A stretch of 21,790 bases of DNA from Ruminococcus sp. UBA4240 (lineage in GTDB: Bacteria > Bacillota > Clostridia > Oscillospirales > Ruminococcaceae), in contig DGXE01000030.1 in assembly GCA_002395525.1 (NCBI GenBank), positions 1-21,790 of the forward strand, in the 5' to 3' direction. The notes under the pieces are model-generated. The model had not been told where the DNA came from. It did not search any database and saw only the letters and a program-made list of their open reading frames with translations. Below, in pieces: positions 4,850-11,642 of the stretch. Each line of letters begins with the position of its first letter. Within the stretch, counting starts at the first letter, position 1. Both the position numbers and the translations under genes were made by a program.

Positions 4850-7135
4850 TCAGTCCTTAAACTCCGCAAGGTCAAATTCGATGTCAAATTCCTCCGGCTC
4901 CTCAAGGCCGTTTTCCACGGTGGCAGGGCGGTAGATGTGTGCCTTTACCCTGTCCCCGGGGGCGTACTTTTCCTGCATACGCTTTACCGCATCATCGGAG
5001 GTGAGGTTGATGTCCTCTATGCTGACGATGATGTCATCGGGCTTTAAGTCGGTGTTGGCAATGTCGCAGTCCTCGTTTACCTCGCTTACAAGAAGCCCCG
5101 GCTTTATGCCAAGCTGTGCGGCAGTCTTTTCATCTATGACACGGCACATGACGCCTATCCTTGTGCGGCCGCTTACATAGCCCTTTTCAATGAGATCCGC
5201 CCATACGTCCCTTGCCACATCCGTGGAAATGGCAAAGCCCAGGTTCTCTATGTCCCCCTCGCTGCGCTTGCTGACGATTATACCCACAACACGGCCGTAA
5301 AGGTCGATGACAGGCCCCCCCGACTGACCCTCGTTAAGGGCGGCATCGGTCTGTATACATTCCACGTTGTACCCCGCATAGGTCTGTATCTCACGGGAAA
5401 CTGCGGATACGCAGCCTACTGTGGCAGTGCCCACATAGCCGTCGGCTGTGCCGTAGGAGATGATGGTCTCCCCGTGGGAAAGGTCAGAGGACTTGCCTAT
5501 GACAGCGGGGGTGAGCCCCTCCTTGTCGATCTTCAGCACGCCTAAGTCGGTGTGCTCGTCAACACCTATTATCCTTGCCTTGTACTCGTTGCCGTCGGAA
5601 AGGACAACGGTGGCATTGCCGCTGTTTTCCAGCACATGGGCGTTGGTGCTGATGTAGCCGTCCTCGGAGAGGATTATCCCCGAACCCTGCACATAGGGCA
5701 CTACGGCGGTGTCGTCGGAATAGATGTACACCGTCACCACAGAGGGCTCGATATACTTGACTGCCCCGGTGACAGTAAACAGTCCCTTGTCCTTGTCGGC
5801 ATAGTCCTCGTCCTCCCCTGTGCGCTCCACTGCCTCAATGTTCACCACCACGTTCTGTGTGTTGTCTCTGTCAGCAGTGTCAGATCCGGTGTCGGAAACG
5901 GTATCGGAGGACGATGTGCTGCCGCCTGCGGAGTCAACAGCTGTCTCATCCGAAAAGGCAATGAGGATGAGCACTGTGGTTATGCTTGCCAGCACGATAA
6001 ATGCCAGCAGCCCCAGAAGCAGGGGAGATGCCTTTTTCTTCCCCTTTTCCTCCGTCTTGTCCACCGCCGGGATCACCGGGGGCGGGGGCGGGTTCCTGTA
6101 GGCTGTGTAGCCGGGAGTTCCGTAGGGATATGCCCCATACTGGGGTGTCCCATATTGAGGTGTACCATATTGGGGGGCACCGTACTGGGGTGCGCCGTAC
6201 TGATTTGCGCCATATTGGGGTGCCATGTTCTGAGGAGCCCCGTACTGGGGTGCGCCGTACTGATTTGTGCCATATTGGGGTGTACCATACTGAGGTGTGC
6301 CGTACTGAGGTGCCATGTTCTGAGGAGCACCGTTCTGAGGTGCGCTGCTCTCAGGTGCCGTGCTGCGGGAAATGCCCTCATCAGGAGCGCCCTCGTTGGG
6401 AGTGCCACGGCTCACATCTGCTGCGGAGCCGGGAGCTTCCCCGCCGTTTCCGGAAGGGGTGTCCGTCTTAGGAGCGGATATCTCAGGCATTACCGGGGGC
6501 TGTGTGTTCATCCCCTGCATCTGCGGGGGAACAGCGGATGTCATGCGGGGAGCATAGCCCTGTCCATAGGGAGATACAGGCTGATAGGGCTGACCGTAGG
6601 GCGTGCTGTACAGCGAGCCGTAGGGAGAGCCGAAGGGCTGCTGTGTGTAAAGCAGATCGTTTCCGGGGTAGCCGTACTGCCCCTGCATGGGAGCATAGGG
6701 GAGATGCCCGTACTGTGGTGCGTTCACCCTGGGCGGTGGGGGGATAAATCCCGCCTTCTCATCATCGCTGCGCATATCCTTTTCATCAAAGAGATTGCCG
6801 TTTTCGTTCCTCATACCCGCATAGGGGTCGGAGGAGCTGCCAAAGGGCTGGGGTGAGGGGGGCACCTGTGACGGTGCAGCCTGCTGCTCAACATTGTGAG
6901 GCTCTGCAAAGCTGCCCTGCCCCTCCTGTGAAAAGCCCGCAGTTGCCTCCGGGGCAGGCTCCTCCCCGGAGGGAGGTATCTCCTGAGCCGCACTGCTTTC
7001 GGGCAGACCTGTCTCCCCCTGCTCGTCCGTCACTGCCTGTGCCGTATCAGGAGCCGTGTCGGGAGCCGTTTCCTGTGTCATGTCCCCGGGCTGTCCGTCC
7101 TCAAATGCGTTGGGGGAATTGATAAAATCGTCCAT
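4850..7135 (-). CDS. htrA: Membrane-anchored HtrA/DegP-type serine protease with PDZ domain
   Basis: This is a 761-residue envelope quality-control protease. The start at 7135 (MDDFINSP) is preferred over an ATG 27 codons upstream because AGAGG lies 7 bases before it. Order: a long acidic and Pro/Gln-rich cytosolic N-terminus; a QYGTP/QYGAP tandem region (about 265-345); a basic KGKKK stop-transfer and one membrane helix (about 369-394); a Ser/Thr/Asp-rich linker; a trypsin-like domain with His500 (STNAHVLE), Asp530 (HTDLGVL) and Ser605 (EGQSGGPV); and a PDZ domain (about 658-748). The catalytic site reads GQSGG where GNSGG is usual. The N-terminal region is far longer than in Bacillus HtrA. 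It is followed by repeats R1 and R2 and the HipA-like gene. Protease identity is secure; the role of the repeat region is unknown. Confidence 0.94.
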   Translation of the reverse strand: MDDFINSPNAFEDGQPGDMTQETAPDTAPDTAQAVTDEQGETGLPESSAAQEIPPSGEEPAPEATAGFSQEGQGSFAEPHNVEQQAAPSQVPPSPQPFGSSSDPYAGMRNENGNLFDEKDMRSDDEKAGFIPPPPRVNAPQYGHLPYAPMQGQYGYPGNDLLYTQQPFGSPYGSLYSTPYGQPYQPVSPYGQGYAPRMTSAVPPQMQGMNTQPPVMPEISAPKTDTPSGNGGEAPGSAADVSRGTPNEGAPDEGISRSTAPESSAPQNGAPQNMAPQYGTPQYGTPQYGTNQYGAPQYGAPQNMAPQYGANQYGAPQYGAPQYGTPQYGTPQYGAYPYGTPGYTAYRNPPPPPVIPAVDKTEEKGKKKASPLLLGLLAFIVLASITTVLILIAFSDETAVDSAGGSTSSSDTVSDTGSDTADRDNTQNVVVNIEAVERTGEDEDYADKDKGLFTVTGAVKYIEPSVVTVYIYSDDTAVVPYVQGSGIILSEDGYISTNAHVLENSGNATVVLSDGNEYKARIIGVDEHTDLGVLKIDKEGLTPAVIGKSSDLSHGETIISYGTADGYVGTATVGCVSAVSREIQTYAGYNVECIQTDAALNEGQSGGPVIDLYGRVVGIIVSKRSEGDIENLGFAISTDVARDVWADLIEKGYVSGRTRIGVMCRVIDEKTAAQLGIKPGLLVSEVNEDCDIANTDLKPDDIIVSIEDINLTSDDAVKRMQEKYAPGDRVKAHIYRPATVENGLEEPEEFDIEFDLAEFKD
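4853..4867. repeat. 15-bp direct repeat R1, right copy (last codons of htrA)
   Basis: Identical to 3483-3497. On the minus strand it reads GCGGAGTTTAAGGAC, coding AEFKD directly before the htrA stop codon. Confidence 0.6.
6135..6359. repeat. 15-bp tandem repeat within htrA (about 15 units)
   Basis: Units of exactly 15 bases, such as CCATACTGGGGTGTC and CCGTACTGGGGTGCG, run without a break. An interspersed variant ATGTTCTGAGGAGCC appears at units 7 and 13. A larger pattern is visible: units 7-10 and 13 onward repeat earlier blocks, so amplification also happened in multi-unit steps. On the minus strand they encode QYG(T/A)P, QYGTN and QNMAP. Because 15 is a multiple of three, copy-number change keeps the frame. 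The last two units are degenerate. Confidence 0.9.
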
Positions 7136-7210
7136 AACATAACCTCTGTTCAAAAAACTTACTTTATGCACTATACAATGAGGGCAAAAGCCCCCGGTAT
7201 CCATCCGGCT

Positions 7211-7224
7211 GTACACTGTACACC
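7211..7224. repeat. GTACAC-rich direct repeat, copy 1
   Basis: TGTACACTGTACAC (7210-7223) matches TGTACACCGTACAC at 7837-7850 with one difference. The two copies flank the DUF436 gene. Short, and of uncertain meaning. Confidence 0.4.
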
Positions 7225-7277
7225 AGTTCAGCAGCCGCCGGAGCAGCGGGCAAGCATCATTATGCCTTACGCATTAT

Positions 7278-7820
7278 TCATTCTTCAATATACTGCGCCC
7301 TTGCACCGCCTATGTACTTGGGGCGGGTGCGGGCAGCAGTAACGTGCGCCTGCCCGATGGCATTGTTTTTCAGGCGCACGGGAACAGCCACCCTTTTAAG
7401 GTGCATACCGATGAATGTGTCACCTATGTCAAGGCCTGCATCGGCTCTTATCTCCTCTACCGCCACAGGATGCTCAAAACCCTCATAGGCGGCAGTGGCA
7501 AAGGAGCCCCCCGCCTTGGGAACAGGGCGTACATTTACGATCTCCGCAAAGGGCACCGCATCCCGCTCTATGATTATGGCACGGTTGAGATGCTCGCAGC
7601 ACTGTGCCGCAAGGTACAGACCATGCGCCCTGCACACGCCGTTTATTCCCTCAAAGAGAGCCTTTGCCGCCTCCGGACTGGAATCCGTGCCTATGCGGCT
7701 GCCGCAGACCTCGCTTGTGGAGCATCCCACCACAAGGATACCCCCCGCAGGCACTCCCGCAGCGGCAATAAGCTCTTCTGCGGCGGCTGCCGCCTGTATT
7801 TTAAGCTGTTCATTTTCCAT
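7278..7820 (-). CDS. DUF436 / UPF0340 family protein (YwlG-like)
   Basis: This 180-residue cytosolic protein has the family hallmarks. These are an N-terminal helix with EELIAAAGVPAGGILVVGCS, a small strand ending in GCSTSEVCGSRIGT (about 32-45), LAAQCCEHLNRAII (about 70-83), and a C-terminal DIGDTFIGMHLKRVAVPVR. The length equals that of the B. subtilis YwlG family. The biochemical function of the family is not established; conserved Cys and His residues (GCS, QCCEHLNR) suggest a metal site or catalytic centre, which is inference. GGGGTG lies 5 bases before the ATG. It is downstream of the U32-type gene, with a 111-base gap of AT-rich repeat, and upstream of htrA. The GTACAC direct repeats on each side are short and may be incidental. 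Confidence 0.9.
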   Translation of the reverse strand: MENEQLKIQAAAAAEELIAAAGVPAGGILVVGCSTSEVCGSRIGTDSSPEAAKALFEGINGVCRAHGLYLAAQCCEHLNRAIIIERDAVPFAEIVNVRPVPKAGGSFATAAYEGFEHPVAVEEIRADAGLDIGDTFIGMHLKRVAVPVRLKNNAIGQAHVTAARTRPKYIGGARAQYIEE

Positions 7821-7836
7821 AATAACACCCCATTAT

Positions 7837-7850
7837 TGTACACCGTACAC
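7837..7850. repeat. GTACAC-rich direct repeat, copy 2
   Basis: TGTACACCGTACAC, the partner of 7210-7223. It lies in the short upstream region of the DUF436 gene, so an operator role is possible for this copy. Confidence 0.4.
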
Positions 7851-7919
7851 TCGAACCACGGCTGCCAAAGAGGCAAGCAAGCTGCCATCTCCGCAAGGCT
7901 AACCTTATCACTATTCACT

Positions 7920-7936
7920 ATTACCTATTACTTATT
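7920..7936. repeat. AT-rich repeat ATTACCTATTACTTATT, copy 2
   Basis: Exact 17-base match to 1469-1485. It overlaps the stop codon of the U32-type gene. Confidence 0.55.
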
Positions 7937-8846
7937 TCTTGCCAAGCAGGTCTCTGAGTGCCTTCATCCTCACCCTGTCACGCCATTCAGGGCGAACAAG
8001 GTAGTACATATAGCTTTCAAGGATGTCCACAGCGTGCATCATGCGCCCCTCTATCTTGAAGTTGGTGTAGCCCATGGGCACGTATTTTTCGTATACAGCC
8101 TCCGCCGAGATGTGAGTGCAGTATCCCACCGTGTCGTAGAAGCTCATGTCCATGTTGGGACAGGCAAAGGTCTTTTCCAGCATTTCCATGGTCCTGGGGC
8201 TCTTGTCCCCGTAGGCACGGGCGGCGTGGGCAAGCTGCAGCTTCCCCAGAAATCGGTAGTGCTCTCCCCTACGCTTGCAGGCAGGAGAGCAGTAGGGATT
8301 TATGAGTATCTCTATCCTGTCCTTTTCGGGCAGCTGCTCCAGAATGTCAAAGCGGTTGTTGAGGTTGTAGTCAAGCACCACCAGCTTGTAGTCCTTTTTA
8401 AGCTCCTCCCTCACCTGATCAGGCTTTTCAAGCTGCTTTACAGTGGAGGAGATAAGGGGGTAGCCGGCATATTTGTCCCTGATGTACTCCTCAAGGACAG
8501 GCACGTTCACTATTGCCTCGTTGAAGCCGTTCTCCGCCGCCTTTGCAATGTAGTTGCAGAAGGGGTCGGCAAGATCCTTTTGTGTGACACAGGGATTGGT
8601 GAAGGTGTAGCGGATAGGCACCTCACGCTGATTGTAGGCGGAGATGGTGAGTGGGATGTGCTCCTTTCTCACCGCCCCCACGGCTGTGCGCCCTCCGTTC
8701 CATGCAGCAGGAGGAAAGCAGCCGTAGGAGGAGCCTATCTGTATATCGTCGTAGAAGTATTCGGGATGCTCCTTCAGCTTGTCTATTATCCACAGGTTCA
8801 TGCGGATGTTGCCCACAAAGTCGGGCAGATGGAATTTGATGCTCAT
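7932..8846 (-). CDS. Peptidase U32 / UbiU-UbiV-type protein
   Basis: This 304-residue protein has a TIM-barrel-like layout with a C-terminal TNFKIEGRM (about 261-269), the signature stretch of the U32 family. Cysteines are conserved in NPYCSPACKRRGEHY (Cys186, Cys190) and further on at Cys229 and Cys243. A four-cysteine set of this type holds a [4Fe-4S] cluster in UbiU/UbiV and RlhA relatives, which act in O2-independent hydroxylation of quinones or RNA rather than as peptidases. Which substrate applies here is not known. The start codon overlaps the exonuclease stop codon (ATGA), so the two are translationally coupled. It is the last gene of the tight run that begins far upstream; a 111-base gap follows. 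Confidence 0.82.
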   Translation of the reverse strand: MSIKFHLPDFVGNIRMNLWIIDKLKEHPEYFYDDIQIGSSYGCFPPAAWNGGRTAVGAVRKEHIPLTISAYNQREVPIRYTFTNPCVTQKDLADPFCNYIAKAAENGFNEAIVNVPVLEEYIRDKYAGYPLISSTVKQLEKPDQVREELKKDYKLVVLDYNLNNRFDILEQLPEKDRIEILINPYCSPACKRRGEHYRFLGKLQLAHAARAYGDKSPRTMEMLEKTFACPNMDMSFYDTVGYCTHISAEAVYEKYVPMGYTNFKIEGRMMHAVDILESYMYYLVRPEWRDRVRMKALRDLLGKK

Positions 8847-9724
8847 GCTCTGCCTCCCATAACACTGATGAATTCACGTTCACCTATTATCTGCGGCGCA
8901 CCGAAGCGCTTTTCATAGTCCCTTGCCTTGTCAAGGTTAGCCGAAGTGCCGGCAACCTCAGCGGCAATGAGGATATGGGTCTTCCTTGTTACCCTGTCCG
9001 CCAGCAGCGCCCCCTTGTCAGCGGCAAGCTGCATATATTCCCGCCTTTTCTCCCCCTCAAAGCCTGTGAATACGCATATCTTACCGTAAAGGGCACAGGC
9101 GGGATCGGCTTTTGTGCTGTCGGGGACTATGTCCGCCGCTTTGATGTATTTCGGCTTTATGCCCGACACCCTCAGAGCCGCTATGTCAAGTCCAAGCCTT
9201 ATGGCATCCGCCTTCATGGCTTCATAGCAGGCGGCGGTTATGCGGCAGTCCGTAAGGGCACGGTGTGCCCCCTTGTAGCTTACGTCAAAGCGGTATGCCA
9301 GGTCGGACAGCCTGTGATGCTCCATTTCCGGATACAAGGCACGCCCTATCTTCATGGTGTCGGTGTACATCGGGGAGAAGTCTATCCCTGCCCTTTTGCA
9401 CCTGTCCTCGATAAAGCGCAGGTCAAAGGCGGTGTTGTGCCCTAAGATCACATCATCCCCCAGAAAGGCTATATAGGCAGGGAGCACCTCCCCTATGCGG
9501 GGCTTCCCACGCACCATGGCATCGGATATCCCTGTAAGGTCTGTGATGAAGGAGGGTATGTGCATCCCCGGGTGGACAAGTGTGGAGAACTCATCCACAG
9601 CCTCCCCGCCCCGCACTCTAAGGGCTGAAAGCTCCGTTATGCCGTCGGTGCTGCTTTTGAGCCCCGTGGTCTCAATATCTATTACCGTGTAGTCCTCAAA
9701 CGGTCTTACAGTAAGTGTTCCCAT
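8843..9724 (-). CDS. DnaQ-type 3'-5' exonuclease with C-terminal BRCT domain
   Basis: This 293-residue protein has a DEDDh exonuclease domain. ExoI is VIDIETTG (Asp16, Glu18), ExoII is GHNTAFDLRF (Asp101), and ExoIII is HRALTDC (His154, Asp159). A BRCT domain occupies about 212-290, with KICVFTGF and VTRKTHILIA matching the BRCT core as seen in NAD-dependent DNA ligases. The epsilon-like nuclease would remove 3' nucleotides; the BRCT domain may bind DNA ends or a partner. This architecture occurs in Firmicutes and Actinobacteria as a DNA repair or proofreading accessory. It starts 2 bases after the metallopeptidase stop codon and overlaps the U32-type gene by 4 bases. No sign of damage; all catalytic residues are present. 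Confidence 0.93.
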   Translation of the reverse strand: MGTLTVRPFEDYTVIDIETTGLKSSTDGITELSALRVRGGEAVDEFSTLVHPGMHIPSFITDLTGISDAMVRGKPRIGEVLPAYIAFLGDDVILGHNTAFDLRFIEDRCKRAGIDFSPMYTDTMKIGRALYPEMEHHRLSDLAYRFDVSYKGAHRALTDCRITAACYEAMKADAIRLGLDIAALRVSGIKPKYIKAADIVPDSTKADPACALYGKICVFTGFEGEKRREYMQLAADKGALLADRVTRKTHILIAAEVAGTSANLDKARDYEKRFGAPQIIGEREFISVMGGRA

Positions 9725-9726
9725 AG

Positions 9727-10632
9727 TTATCCCCTGTCAAACTCGCTCTTGTCGAGACCGTATATAATAACATCGTCGCAGTGATCCGTAAGCCCCACAT
9801 AGTAGGCGGTTATCTCCGTTATCTCGTTTGTGATGCGGTCATAGCGGGGGAGATATGTCTTCTCGTCATATACCGTCACCATGATGTCATTGGGGTATGC
9901 CATGGCGCAGTAGTCCACATAACGCTGTGTCACCCCACAGTTTTTCAGGTATTCCGTCTCCGGGGTGTACAGGTCGGGCGCACCGAAGGTGTGGAGCATC
10001 TCGTGGGCGTAGGCAGAGGGGCATTCCTCTATATCCTCGGAGTGGCAGAACATATTGCACACCTCATAGGGGTAGGCAAGTCCCTCATAGTAGTTGCGGG
10101 TGTTGGACACCTCCTCGCACTCGGGAGGGGTGTTGAACAGGAACATATATATCACATGATCCGCCTTGTATTTTTTCTTTATGGTGTCCATATCCGGCAG
10201 GGATGTGTCTATGTATTCCCATTCGTCGTATATGTCGTAGCCGTCGTCATCGTATACAAGGTCATCCTCAAAGACTGCATCGTATCTGAGGTAGGGGTCG
10301 GTCTCCCAGTTGTAGACAAATTCTATCTCCTTGCCCCACTCAGCGGCACTCTTTTCAAGATAATCAACCGCCATGCCCTGGTACAGCAGGGAATGATCCC
10401 TGGTCTTGCGGTCGGCGGCAAGGGTAAAGTCCCAGCTGGTGGTGGCATCCTCGGCAAATACGGTGATGACCACAGCCCGCCCTTCCATAGCCCCCACGCT
10501 GCCCGCATCGGGTGTTCCGGGAGTGGGGTAGAACATAAGGGTGAGCACTGCCGCCGCTACGGACACCGGCGCTGAGGCATTGAGCATCTTCCGGCGGCTG
10601 CCTGCTGTGATGTCATCGCTTACTATAAACAT
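9727..10632 (-). CDS. Exported or membrane-anchored metzincin-like metallopeptidase
   Basis: This 301-residue protein has a short basic N-terminus (SRRK) and one hydrophobic segment (about 19-36) that would export or anchor it. The zinc site AHEMLHTFGAPD (His210, Glu211, His214, Asp220) fits HExxHxxGxxD, the metzincin pattern with Asp as third ligand that is known in snapalysin and the immune-inhibitor group. Met251 in NDIMV, 31 residues later, is a plausible Met-turn. The stretch from about 110 to 140 is very acidic (DDDGYDIYDEWEY), perhaps a Ca-binding or pro-region. The fold upstream of the zinc site is not recognised. GGGGGG lies about 12 bases before the ATG. It is packed 2 bases ahead of the exonuclease gene. 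Confidence 0.82.
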   Translation of the reverse strand: MFIVSDDITAGSRRKMLNASAPVSVAAAVLTLMFYPTPGTPDAGSVGAMEGRAVVITVFAEDATTSWDFTLAADRKTRDHSLLYQGMAVDYLEKSAAEWGKEIEFVYNWETDPYLRYDAVFEDDLVYDDDGYDIYDEWEYIDTSLPDMDTIKKKYKADHVIYMFLFNTPPECEEVSNTRNYYEGLAYPYEVCNMFCHSEDIEECPSAYAHEMLHTFGAPDLYTPETEYLKNCGVTQRYVDYCAMAYPNDIMVTVYDEKTYLPRYDRITNEITEITAYYVGLTDHCDDVIIYGLDKSEFDRG

Positions 10633-10682
10633 TTCTTGTTGTTCCCCCCCTGCACCATTGGCGGCATAATCATTTATCTTCC

Positions 10683-11630
10683 TTATCGCTTAGCTTTTCT
10701 CATGTCTCCGAATACAGGCTGCATGATACGAGCCCAGAATGTCCTGTACCTCTGAAAGAATTCTGCTGATCTTAAATGTCTTTGTGAATAGACTGTGTCA
10801 AACACGATCTGTCCCGTACTGTCAAAATGTGCCTTTATAGGAATGGCATGATCCTCGTAAACATATGTCCCGTCGATTATCTCTTTATACAGATACGTTT
10901 CTGTATCTGTGATCTCATCAGGGCCCAGAACAGTATAGTCTGCGATCAGCTCCCCTCTTGGGGTCTGCCAGACGACTGATCTGTACCTTGCATCCCACCT
11001 GATATCCCTCGGGTCGTCCCCTTCAAAAAAAGTTTTTACGATATCCTTGTCAGGTGCTTTTTCACCGTTATAATAAATAGAAGGTCTTTCCTCTCCGTAC
11101 CGTCTGATATTGTATTCAGACAAAGTATCCGTGAACTCCAGGATCATAATACCGTCAACATATTTTATCGTATCAAAACTATCAAGGTTTTCACGGATAT
11201 TCAGTCCAATACCGTCAATATAGCCATAGCGCCTGCCACCAGAGGTAATATCATCAAATTCAAGTATATACCTTCCGTTCAGATCGACCCAGCCCTCTAT
11301 CTTTTCCTTGTATCTGATGTCAGGATCGTAAAGGTCATACACTGTTTCCTTTCCGGTCTCTTTGTCATATACATAGAATGTGTTTTTCTCTCTTCCCGCA
11401 CGATATGACTGCCCCTCAAACTCAACAAGTTCAAATGTATAATCAACAAAAGTATCAATGGGTATGACTGCGAATCTGTGAGTAAATTCCTCATAAAGAT
11501 CAATACTGTCCCAGTCAATTGTTTTATCTGAGTTTATATCAGGATACGGAAGCTCATATGTTTTCGCATTAACAGCAGGAGACAATATCCCAAGCAGGCA
11601 TAACATGACAAAAAACACAGTATTTTTCAT
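10683..11630 (-). CDS. Secreted protein of unknown function
   Basis: This 315-residue protein has a clear signal peptide (MKNTVFFVMLCLLGILSPAVNA), with likely cleavage after VNA. The mature start contains PDINSDKTIDWDS, which looks like a single calcium-loop motif. It is not a convincing dockerin because the loop's last position is Ser and no second repeat follows. The rest is rich in Tyr, Asp and Glu and looks like beta-strand repeats (YELVEFEGQSYRAG, YDLYDPDIRYKEK); I recognise no family. AAGGAGG lies 7 bases before the ATG and overlaps the stop codon of the cysteine peptidase gene, so the two are co-expressed. It is AT-richer than the housekeeping genes around it. It could be a substrate, inhibitor or partner of the neighbouring secreted proteases; this is inference. 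Confidence 0.8.
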   Translation of the reverse strand: MKNTVFFVMLCLLGILSPAVNAKTYELPYPDINSDKTIDWDSIDLYEEFTHRFAVIPIDTFVDYTFELVEFEGQSYRAGREKNTFYVYDKETGKETVYDLYDPDIRYKEKIEGWVDLNGRYILEFDDITSGGRRYGYIDGIGLNIRENLDSFDTIKYVDGIMILEFTDTLSEYNIRRYGEERPSIYYNGEKAPDKDIVKTFFEGDDPRDIRWDARYRSVVWQTPRGELIADYTVLGPDEITDTETYLYKEIIDGTYVYEDHAIPIKAHFDSTGQIVFDTVYSQRHLRSAEFFQRYRTFWARIMQPVFGDMRKAKR

Positions 11631-11642
11631 TTTCCCGCCTCC

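Noticed and set aside
6135..6359. CRISPR-like array
   Set aside because: The units are contiguous 15-bp coding repeats without spacers, inside the htrA reading frame.
5552..6856. A 434-codon open frame on the plus strand opposite htrA
   Set aside because: It is antisense to the HtrA protease and repeat array, with Cys- and His-rich repeats that only mirror the 15-bp units.
7344..8918. A 524-codon open frame on the plus strand
   Set aside because: It is antisense to DUF436 and the U32-type gene, which have clear family motifs. It has no recognisable domain and is rich in His, Val and Gly as expected of a shadow frame in codon-biased DNA.
10683..11630. Dockerin domain in the secreted protein
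   Set aside because: Only one calcium-loop-like segment is present, its last position is Ser, and the second repeat of a dockerin is missing.
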